Shown in pieces: positions 30,820 to 37,077 of a DNA stretch of 37,077 nucleotides. Every line of letters starts with the position of its first letter. Position 1 is the first letter of the stretch. This DNA is from an uncultured Alphaproteobacteria bacterium (GTDB taxonomy: Bacteria; Pseudomonadota; Alphaproteobacteria; Rhizobiales; Ancalomicrobiaceae), in the NCBI GenBank assembly GCA_937892955.1, contig CALBKH010000122.1, positions 1-37,077 of the forward strand, written 5' to 3'. The notes under the pieces are model-generated. The model saw nothing but the letters and a program-made list of their open reading frames with translations, was not told the DNA's origin and searched no databases. Both the position numbers and the translations under genes were made by a program.

Positions 30820-32115
30820 TCACTTCGCCTCGTGCCGGCGGTCGAGCAGCGCGTAGAGGGCGATGGCGCCGAAGGTGGCGGTACCGATGCCGCCGAGGGT
30901 GAAGCCGCCGAGATGCAGCGTCAGGTCGCCGGCGCCGGCGATCACCGCCGCCGCGGTGGTGATCAGGTTCTTGGTCTCGGAGAAATCGACCTTGTTCTCC
31001 ACCCAGATCCGGCCCGCCGTGGCGGTGATCAGACCGAAGATGACGACCGACAACCCGCCGATCACCGGTCCCGGGATGGTCAGGATCAGCGCCCCGAACT
31101 TCGGCGAGAAGCCGAACAGGATGGCGATCGCCGCCGCCACCACGAAGACGATGGTGGAATAGATGCGGGTCACCGCCATGACGCCCATGTTCTCGGCGTA
31201 GGTGGTCACGCCGGTGCCGCCCGACATGCCGGAGACGATGGTGGCGATACCGTCACCGACGAAGGCGCGGCCCATGTAGGGATCGAGATTGCGGCCGGTC
31301 ATGGCGCCGATCGCCTTGATGTGCCCGAGGTTCTCGGCGACCAGGATGATCGCCACCGGCGCGATCAGCGCCATTGCGCCCGGCGAGAAGGTCGGCGCCG
31401 AGAAATGCGGCATGCCGAACCACGCCGCGGCGGAGAGGCCGGAGAAGTCGATCGGCTTGGCCATGCCGAAGGCGCTCGCACCGACGGCGTAGAAGAGATA
31501 GCCGGCGAGCCCGCCGATCAGCACCGGGATGCGGCGCAGCGTGCCCGGCGCATAGACCGCCGCCACGCCCACCGCGACGATGGTGACGAGACCGACGGTG
31601 CGATCGAAATCCGAGGCCGAGATGCCCTTGACCGCGATCGGCGCCAGATTGAGGCCGATCGCCGCGACGATGGCGCCGGTCACCGCCGGCGGCATCAGCT
31701 TCTCGATCCACTCGTAACCGGTCTTGATCACGATCAGACCGATCAGCATGTAGACGACGCCCGCCGCGACGATGCCGCCGAGCGCCGGCCCGATGTTGGT
31801 GTTGGGCCCCGAGCCGCCATAGGCCGAGGCCGCGATCACCACCGCGATGAACGAGAAGCTCGAGCCGAGGTAGGACGGCACCCGCCCGCCGACGATGACG
31901 AAGAAGATCAGCGTGCCGATGCCCGACATCAGCACCGCGACGTTGGGATCGAAACCCATGATGATCGGCGCCAGCACCGTCGAGCCGAACATGGCGACGA
32001 CGTGTTGGAAGCCGGCGACGAAGGTCTGCGGCCAGGGCAGCCGCTCGTCGGGTCCGACGCGATCGGCCGTGGTGACAGTCCAGGATGGGAACCAGCTCGT
32101 CGAAGGCTCGCTCAT
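30820..32115 (-). CDS. NCS2-family uracil/xanthine permease (UraA/RutG-like)
   Basis: A 431-aa polytopic transporter of about 14 helices. The first gate motif is QHVVAMFGSTVLAP (about 37-50). The helix 8 motif VAENLGHIKAIGAMTG carries the acidic substrate ligand, and the helix 10 motif is SGGTGVTTYAENMGVMAVTRIYS. The TTYAEN sequence favours the uracil branch (UraA, RutG) over xanthine/urate permeases. It imports a nucleobase with protons across the inner membrane. The ATG at 32115 has GAGG five bases upstream. No rut catabolic genes are nearby. Confidence 0.9.
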   Translation of the reverse strand: MSEPSTSWFPSWTVTTADRVGPDERLPWPQTFVAGFQHVVAMFGSTVLAPIIMGFDPNVAVLMSGIGTLIFFVIVGGRVPSYLGSSFSFIAVVIAASAYGGSGPNTNIGPALGGIVAAGVVYMLIGLIVIKTGYEWIEKLMPPAVTGAIVAAIGLNLAPIAVKGISASDFDRTVGLVTIVAVGVAAVYAPGTLRRIPVLIGGLAGYLFYAVGASAFGMAKPIDFSGLSAAAWFGMPHFSAPTFSPGAMALIAPVAIILVAENLGHIKAIGAMTGRNLDPYMGRAFVGDGIATIVSGMSGGTGVTTYAENMGVMAVTRIYSTIVFVVAAAIAILFGFSPKFGALILTIPGPVIGGLSVVIFGLITATAGRIWVENKVDFSETKNLITTAAAVIAGAGDLTLHLGGFTLGGIGTATFGAIALYALLDRRHEAK

Positions 32116-32531
32116 GTCGTCCTCGTTTTCGTGATGGCCGAAAAGCGCCGCCGACGCGCACCCGACAACTGAGATTTCGCCGCGGCTGTCGGACGAACGT
32201 AAAGTGAGTCGCGAGGGGGGAATATGCTGGTGAAGGGCGATGCGGGGGATGTCCACCGGAAGAATCGGCCGAATGCGGGGTTCGATCGCTGCCGGTCCGC
32301 GACCCTCCGGTGCGAATTACACACTGGCGCCGCCGCGACCGATGGCCTACACAGAGGGGGTGGCAGGGTCGTTCGACGGTCGAACGCGGAGTCACCAAGG
32401 GATCTTTCCCGAATTCGTGTCCTCGTCGTCCGCCGGCGCATCGCGGCGGAGACCCGGACATCGTTCGTGCCTTTCTCGATGCCGTCGCGTGTCGTCGAGG
32501 CATCCCCTCCTCTCGTGAGATCGGAAAACTC
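32116..32531. other. 416-bp divergent intergenic region, NCS2 permease / rpsU
   Basis: This region must hold both promoters. The only clear structure is a palindrome, CGTTCGAC-G-GTCGAACG (32370-32386). Candidate small ORFs across this stretch have no ribosome site and no recognisable product. Confidence 0.55.
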
Positions 32532-32807
32532 GTGCAGGTCTTGGTTCGTGAAAACAACGTCGAGCAGGCGCTTCGCGTCCTGAAGAAGAAGATGCAGCGT
32601 GAAGGCGTCTTCAAGGAGATGAAGCAGCGCCGCGCCTATGAGAAGCCCTCGGAGAAGCGGGCGCGCGAAAAGGCCGAGGCGGTTCGCCGCTCCCGCAAGC
32701 TCGCTCGCAAGAAGGCCCAGCGCGAAGGCCTCCTCCCCGCCCCGAAGCGCAAGGAGCGCACCGCGCGTCCGCGCCCGGCGGCGTTCGCCGCGCCCACCGC
32801 GGATTGA
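32532..32807 (+). CDS. rpsU: Ribosomal protein bS21
   Basis: A 91-aa protein. Starting from the GTG at 32532 it reads (M)QVLVRENNVEQALRVLKKKMQREGVFKEMKQRRAYEKPSEKRAREKAEAVRRSRKLARKKAQREG, the complete S21 signature with its basic helices. An Ala/Pro/Arg tail typical of alphaproteobacterial S21 follows. It is a small-subunit protein near the 3' end of 16S rRNA involved in initiation. The GTG start is chosen because every S21 begins at exactly this residue; the ribosome site is weak (CGGAAAA). The open frame continues upstream without homology. Confidence 0.95.
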   Translation: MQVLVRENNVEQALRVLKKKMQREGVFKEMKQRRAYEKPSEKRAREKAEAVRRSRKLARKKAQREGLLPAPKRKERTARPRPAAFAAPTAD

Positions 32808-32987
32808 CGCCCTCTTCGCGAAGACCGGAGGTGCCGGCGCACCCCGGCTTCCGCGACTCGCGGCGGACCCGCCCACTTCGCAAAGGCGCGACACGCGCAC
32901 CGGTAGACCGTCGGTCTCATTCGAGGCCCGACGGGTTCCCCGGCCGAACGCGCGCTTCTCGACCCGAACAACTCGGAGACGACGCCC

Positions 32988-33206
32988 ATGGCTCGCAAGC
33001 CCGCCACGAAGAGCGAGTTCGTCCTCTTCGATGTGTTCTACGACGACGGCAGCCGGCGCTCCAATCGGCGCGTTCCCAAGGAAATTCTGGGAGGGTCGGA
33101 CGGCGACGAGCCGGCGCGCGCCCTCCTCGAAGCCCAGGACCGGGAGATCGCCGAGCGCGCCGGCCGAGCGATGCCGGCGATCACCGCGGTCAAGCGCTCG
33201 GCTTGA
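32988..33206 (+). CDS. Small hypothetical protein downstream of rpsU
   Basis: A 72-aa protein beginning MARKPATKSEFVLFDVFYDDGSRRSNRRVPKEILGG, followed by a helical, acidic middle and a basic end (AITAVKRSA). The start has GGAG nine bases upstream. It reads like a compact, folded alpha/beta cytosolic protein with no signal or membrane helix. I do not recognise a named family, though similar short proteins seem to occur in related bacteria. It lies 180 bp downstream of rpsU on the same strand. Confidence 0.6.
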   Translation: MARKPATKSEFVLFDVFYDDGSRRSNRRVPKEILGGSDGDEPARALLEAQDREIAERAGRAMPAITAVKRSA

Positions 33207-33396
33207 CGGCATGGTCCATCGGCGCCGCCGTCCCGGGCGTCGCCACACGCCTCGAATCGCGATGAAGTTCGGCTTTCCGGTCGGAAACGGCCGGGACCGA
33301 GAGGGTTCACGGTTAAGGTGAATTCGCGCATTCGTTTGAAATTGATCCCCGTTCTCGGCGACCATGGTCGAAATCCAACGAGAACGAGTGATCGAC

Positions 33397-34497
33397 ATGT
33401 CGACGAAGGCGAAGACGATTCCGGCCGTCGCAATGATGATTCTCGCCCTGATGGCGACAGCGTCGCCGTCGCTGGCCGGCCGCTACCGTACCCCGACCCC
33501 GCAACAGGCGCAGTTCTACGAAGACCTGAAGAGCGGCAAGCGTCCGGTGAGCCGCAAGATTCTGCCGCTCGCCCGTCGCCGCGCCCTCGAGGCGGCGCCG
33601 AAGTCCACCGCCGCCCCGGCGTTGGCGTCGCCCACCGCATCGGCGGTGACGTCGGCCGTCGCCGCCGTGAAGCCGTCGGCCGCGGTCTACTTCACCGCCC
33701 ACCCCGACGACTTCGTGCTCTTCATGAATCCCTATCTCGACGTGGCGCGCAACGACACCACGGCGATCTTCGTCTTCGTGACGGCCGGCGACGCCGGGCT
33801 CGGCAAGGGGCCGACGGGCGCACCCTACTACGCCGCGCGCGAGAACGGCGCGCTGCGCGCCATCCGCTTCATGGCCGACGTCTACGACACCACCGTCGCG
33901 TCACCGGTCACCGGCACGGTGAAGCTCGCCGGCCACTCCATTCGCCGCGTGACCTACAAGAACACCGTCACCTATTTCCTCCGCTTGCCGGACGGTGCGG
34001 TGGAGGGCGTCGGCTACCCGATCAGTTCCTACGCCTCGCTGATGAAGCTGAAGACCGGCGAGACGACCTCGATGCGGGCCGTCGACGGCTCGACCACCTA
34101 CAAGGGCTGGAACGATCTCGTCACCACCTTGACCGCGCTGGTCCGCAAGGAGGCCGCCGGTTCGTCCAACGTCTGGCTCGATGTCCACGAGGCCGACCCT
34201 GTTCTCAGCCCCGGCGACCATTCCGATCATCAGGCGACCGGCCTCGCCGTCTCGGCGATCCAGCCGAGCCTGCCCTGCACCAACATCGCCTATTACGTCG
34301 GCTACGCCACCTCCGGCCTCGTCAACCTCGATCTCGACGACATCGAGAATCGGTCGGCCGTCTACGGCATCTACGTCTCCGGCGTGTTCGAGAAGGGTTA
34401 TCCCGGCAGCCAGATCTGGGAACCCGGCCACAAGTCGTGGCTCGCCGGCATGAACTACCGCCTCGTCCCCGGCAACGGTGCCGCCTGCACCTTCTGA
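33397..34497 (+). CDS. Exported PIG-L/LmbE-family deacetylase
   Basis: A 366-aa protein. The signal peptide (residues 1-27, hydrophobic VAMMILALMATASPSLA, cleavage before GRY) is followed by an Ala/Pro-rich spacer to about 95. The catalytic domain carries AHPDD (101-105; metal-binding His and Asp plus catalytic Asp) and HSDHQATG (275-282; third metal ligand). LmbE-like enzymes are zinc-dependent N-deacetylases of sugars such as GlcNAc conjugates. Most bacterial ones (MshB, BshB) are cytosolic, so a secreted version suggests a periplasmic or extracellular sugar substrate. The start is the ATG at 33397; the in-frame ATG at 33364 would spoil the signal peptide. The usual AHPDDE reads AHPDDF here. 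Confidence 0.82.
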   Translation: MSTKAKTIPAVAMMILALMATASPSLAGRYRTPTPQQAQFYEDLKSGKRPVSRKILPLARRRALEAAPKSTAAPALASPTASAVTSAVAAVKPSAAVYFTAHPDDFVLFMNPYLDVARNDTTAIFVFVTAGDAGLGKGPTGAPYYAARENGALRAIRFMADVYDTTVASPVTGTVKLAGHSIRRVTYKNTVTYFLRLPDGAVEGVGYPISSYASLMKLKTGETTSMRAVDGSTTYKGWNDLVTTLTALVRKEAAGSSNVWLDVHEADPVLSPGDHSDHQATGLAVSAIQPSLPCTNIAYYVGYATSGLVNLDLDDIENRSAVYGIYVSGVFEKGYPGSQIWEPGHKSWLAGMNYRLVPGNGAACTF

Positions 34498-34504
34498 TAC
34501 CGAG

Positions 34505-34613
34505 CCGATGAAGTTTCGACCTCTTCGAAACATCATCGGCGAAGGCGAGCCCGAACGGGCGTCGGCCGGTCGGGCCGTGACTCACGAAATTCGGACGAGT
34601 CCGAATTTCGTGA
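34505..34613. repeat. Multi-hairpin region after the deacetylase gene (possible relative of the three-hairpin repeat)
   Basis: There are three successive stems. The first, 34505-34519 / 34525-34539, pairs CCGATGA with TCATCGG and GTTTCGA with TCGAAAC around one A-A mismatch. The second is GCCC (34549-34552) / GGGC (34557-34560) with loop GAAC, followed by GTCGGCC exactly as in copy B. The third, 34582-34595 / 34600-34613, is a perfect 14-bp stem TCACGAAATTCGGA / TCCGAATTTCGTGA with loop CGAG. It starts seven bases after the deacetylase stop. Relation to copies A, B and D is suggested by the middle hairpin only. Confidence 0.55.
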
Positions 34614-34692
34614 ACTCGGTCTAAGAACCGAAATCGGCCCTTCGGACCGCCGGCGAACGGCGTGGCCCGAGCGCAGTACCACGAGGATGACC

Positions 34693-34720
34693 GTCGCGCC
34701 GGAATGAACTCCGGCGCGAC
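34693..34720 (-). terminator. Hairpin at the end of the SDR gene
   Basis: A perfect 11-bp stem, GTCGCGCCGGA (34693-34703) / TCCGGCGCGAC (34710-34720), has a six-base loop and lies four bases past the SDR stop on the minus strand. No T-run follows. It may be a factor-assisted terminator or a barrier between convergent transcripts. Confidence 0.5.
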
Positions 34721-34724
34721 GCCG

Positions 34725-35474
34725 TCAGATGCACCGTCCGCCGTCGACCTCGAGCGCCACGCCGGTGATGAACGCCGCCTCGTCGGAGGCGAGCCACAGC
34801 GCCGCGTTGGCCATGTCGGCCGGCTGCGACAGCCGTCCCATCGGGATCGAGGCGACGAACTTGGCGCGCAGCTCCGGCGTGTCCTCGCCCATGAACAGGC
34901 CGAGCATCGGCGTGTCGCCGGCGACCGGGCAGAGGCAGTTGACGCGGATCTGTTCCGGTGCCAGTTCGACCGCCATCGACTTGGTCAGCGAGATCGCCGC
35001 CCCCTTCGAGGCGTTGTACCAGACGAGACCGGGGCGCGGCCGGAGCCCCGCCGTCGACGCCGTGTTGATGATCACGCCGCCGCCACCCTGGGCGCGGAAG
35101 ACCGGGATGACGGCCTGCGCCATCCAGTAGATCGCCTTGACGTTGACCGCGAAGATCCGGTCGAAGGTCGCCGCGTCGACCTCCAGCATCGGCCGGTTGC
35201 GATGGGTGGTGCCGGCATTGTTGACGACGATGTCGATGCGGCCGAAGCGCGCCGCGGTGCCTTCCACCAGCGTCGCCACCTCGTCGCCGTCGGCGACGTC
35301 GACCTTGACGCCCAGCGCCTCGCCGCCGATGGCCTCGGCCACCCGCTCGGCGGCTTCCCCGTCGAGATCGGCGATCACCACCTTGGCGCCCTCTTGCGCG
35401 AACCTCTCGGCGATCCCCCGCCCGAATCCCGACGCCGCACCGGTGACGATCGCAACCTTGCCCTCGAGCCGCAT
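34725..35474 (-). CDS. Short-chain dehydrogenase/reductase (classical SDR)
   Basis: A 249-aa protein. The cofactor motif is TGAASGFGRG (11-20), Asp36 in VIADLD favours NAD(H), NNAG is at 85-88, and the catalytic set is Asn111, Ser140, Tyr153 and Lys157 (YNASK). The C-terminus ends EVDGGRCI, with LASDEAAFITG before it, as in 3-oxoacyl-ACP reductase-like and glucose-dehydrogenase-like SDRs. The ATG at 35474 has GGAGGAGG six bases upstream. The aldehyde dehydrogenase ends 35 bp upstream on the same strand, so the two probably oxidise alcohol to aldehyde to acid in sequence; the substrate is unknown. Confidence 0.88.
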   Translation of the reverse strand: MRLEGKVAIVTGAASGFGRGIAERFAQEGAKVVIADLDGEAAERVAEAIGGEALGVKVDVADGDEVATLVEGTAARFGRIDIVVNNAGTTHRNRPMLEVDAATFDRIFAVNVKAIYWMAQAVIPVFRAQGGGGVIINTASTAGLRPRPGLVWYNASKGAAISLTKSMAVELAPEQIRVNCLCPVAGDTPMLGLFMGEDTPELRAKFVASIPMGRLSQPADMANAALWLASDEAAFITGVALEVDGGRCI

Positions 35475-35509
35475 GGAACCTCCTCCTCCCGTGATCTTCG
35501 TTCTTCGTC

Positions 35510-36982
35510 TCAACCGTGCGTCAGCACGACCGTCTTGGTGGCGGTGAATTCGAGCAGCGCCTCGAAACCCTTCTCGCGGCCGTGGCCGGAGCGCTTGAAG
35601 CCGCCGAACGGCAGCTCCACCCCGCCGCCGGCGCCGTAGCCGTTGACGAACACCTGCCCCGCCCGGATCGCCCGGGCGAGGCGCATCTGCCGCGCCCCGT
35701 CCGCCGTCCACACGCCGGCGACGAGCCCGTAGGGCGTGGCGTTGGCGAGTTCGATCGCCTCTGCCTCGTCGTCGAACGGCGTCACGCACAGCACCGGACC
35801 GAACACCTCCTCGTGCCAGATCGCCGCCGCGCGCGGCACCGGCGCGAACACCACCGCCTCCTGATAGAAGCCGCCGGCCGGCGCGTTGGCCGCGATCGTG
35901 CCCCGCCCCACCACCGGAATGCCCTGCGCCTCCGCCGCCGCGACACGCGCCGCCACCCGCGTCCGCTGCTTGGCCGAGACCAGCGGGCCGAGATCGAGAT
36001 CGGCGTCGTGAGGTCCCGCGACGAGACGCGAGAAGCGCTCGCCGAGCCGCGCCACCACCTCGTCGAAGATCGGCCGCTCGACCAGGATGCGCGATCCCGC
36101 CGAACAGGTCTGGCCGCCGTTCTGGATGATCGCCTTGACCAGCACCGGCAGCGCCGCCTCGAGATCGGCGTCGGCGAAGACCACCTGCGGCGACTTGCCC
36201 CCGAGTTCGAGGGTGCAGCCGACGTGGTTCACCGCCGCCGCCTGCTGGACGAGGGTGCCCACTTCCGGCGAGCCGGTGAAGGTGACGTGGTCGATGTCGC
36301 GGTGGCCGGCGAGCGCCGCCCCCGCCTCCGCTCCGAGGCCGGTGACGACGTTGAAGACGCCGGCCGGGAACCCGGCTTCCAGCGCCAGTTCGGCGACCCG
36401 GATCACCGAGAGACAGGCATCCTCCGCCGGCTTGACCACCAGCGTGTTGCCCGCCGCCAGCGACGCCCCGGCGACGCGGCCGAGGATCTGGGCGGGATAG
36501 TTCCACGGCACGATCGAGGCGACGACGCCGAGTGGTTCACGGAGGGTCATCGCGGTGTAGCCGGTCGAGATCGGGATGGTCTCGCCCATCAGCTTGTCGG
36601 CCGCCCCGCCGTAGAACTCGAAATAGCGAGCGAGCGCCGTCGCGTCGGCGCGGCCCTGTGAGATCGGCTTGCCGGTATCGCGGGATTCGAGCTCGGCGAG
36701 CTCTTCCGTATGCGCCGTCACCACGCCCGCGAGCTTCGTCAGCAGCCGTCCGCGTTCCATCGCCGACAGCTTCGCCCAAGGGCCGGCGGCGAAGGCCGCA
36801 CGCGCCGACGCCACGGCAGCGTCGACATCCGCCGCCCGCCCGCGCGGGATCGAAGCGAAGACGGTGCCGTCGGAGGGCGCCACCACGTCGAGACGCTCGC
36901 CGTCGATCGCCTCGCGCCGTTCGCCGTCGACGATGCCGAACCACGGGGTGATCTCGCTCGACGCCGGTTTCGCCCGTTCCAT
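35510..36982 (-). CDS. NAD-dependent aldehyde dehydrogenase
   Basis: A 490-aa protein of the ALDH superfamily. Asn161 is in VPWNYP, the NAD-site lysine region is VVKPAEDA, the TGS motif is FTGSPEVG, the general base Glu259 is in LELGGKSP, and the catalytic Cys293 is in GGQTCSAGSR. The C-terminus is ELPFGGFKRSGHGREKGFEALLEFTATKTVV. It resembles betaine-aldehyde, aminobutyraldehyde and related dehydrogenases. The ATG at 36982 has GGAGGAGG five bases upstream; the GTG at 36997 is part of that ribosome site. It is followed by the SDR gene. It could in principle oxidise the aminoaldehydes made by the polyamine cluster, but it is 13 kb away. Confidence 0.9.
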   Translation of the reverse strand: MERAKPASSEITPWFGIVDGERREAIDGERLDVVAPSDGTVFASIPRGRAADVDAAVASARAAFAAGPWAKLSAMERGRLLTKLAGVVTAHTEELAELESRDTGKPISQGRADATALARYFEFYGGAADKLMGETIPISTGYTAMTLREPLGVVASIVPWNYPAQILGRVAGASLAAGNTLVVKPAEDACLSVIRVAELALEAGFPAGVFNVVTGLGAEAGAALAGHRDIDHVTFTGSPEVGTLVQQAAAVNHVGCTLELGGKSPQVVFADADLEAALPVLVKAIIQNGGQTCSAGSRILVERPIFDEVVARLGERFSRLVAGPHDADLDLGPLVSAKQRTRVAARVAAAEAQGIPVVGRGTIAANAPAGGFYQEAVVFAPVPRAAAIWHEEVFGPVLCVTPFDDEAEAIELANATPYGLVAGVWTADGARQMRLARAIRAGQVFVNGYGAGGGVELPFGGFKRSGHGREKGFEALLEFTATKTVVLTHG

Positions 36983-37077
36983 TCCGTCCTCCTCCACACC
37001 GGTCTCGCGCCGGTCCGGCGAAGTTAGAGTCCGTTTTGAAAATCACGGATGAGCGTTTCGCCTGAGGAGATTGCCAC

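Noticed and set aside
32112..33398. A 428-codon minus-strand open frame across rpsU and the small gene
   Set aside because: It covers a certain ribosomal protein gene in antisense, and its translation is Arg-rich without domains.
1..37077. CRISPR array, insertion sequence, integrase, prophage or toxin-antitoxin genes
   Set aside because: I looked for regularly spaced direct repeats, transposase or integrase motifs and small paired ORFs on both strands and found none. All genes are of ordinary chromosomal type.

Overview
The window looks like chromosomal DNA from an alphaproteobacterium, probably Hyphomicrobiales (Rhizobiales). The pointers are very high GC, two small phasins of the PHB-granule type, a very long PAS histidine kinase whose kinase core resembles the PdhS/PleC group, a tRNA-His of the alphaproteobacterial type (A73, no templated G-1), and long palindromic intergenic repeats. 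I cannot name the genus. I see no phage, plasmid, insertion sequence or CRISPR array.

Layout. 1-2140: tRNA-His and two phasin genes, all minus, with palindromic boxes upstream of both phasins. 2402-10435 (plus): the 1573-aa kinase, a perfect AT-rich 21-bp palindrome, a threonine dehydratase-like enzyme and an AsmA-family protein. 10527-22231: a polyamine (putrescine) uptake and breakdown cluster. 22503-23363: a membrane SPFH protein. 23376-27381 (minus): a NitT/TauT-type ABC importer operon ending in an FAD-dependent oxidoreductase, with a structured, terminator-bearing leader region upstream. 27819-30762 (plus): a LuxR-type regulator, an iron-type alcohol dehydrogenase and a hotdog thioesterase. 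30820-32115 (minus): an NCS2 uracil/xanthine permease. 32532-34497 (plus): ribosomal protein S21, a small hypothetical protein and an exported PIG-L/LmbE deacetylase. 34725-36982 (minus): an SDR and an aldehyde dehydrogenase.

The polyamine cluster is built around a GntR/FadR-type regulator. On the minus strand are a gamma-glutamylpolyamine synthetase-like gene, then potF-potG-potH-potI and a cupin. On the plus strand are the regulator, a second glutamine synthetase-like gene, a SpuC-like aminotransferase and a PuuB-like oxidase. The same palindrome, TGTGATCACATT, overlaps the -10 element of a good sigma70-like promoter in front of each synthetase. This is a strong internal hint of a regulator-operator pair. 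No PuuD hydrolase or adjacent PuuC dehydrogenase is present.

The least explained signal is a dispersed intergenic element of about 103-114 bp found at 1212, 8288 and 26243, with a possible partial relative at 34505. It folds into three consecutive hairpins. The central and third stems differ in sequence between copies but remain paired, which is covariation-like. Two other long palindromes lie inside the polyamine transcripts. In both ABC operons a palindromic element separates the binding-protein gene from the other transporter genes.
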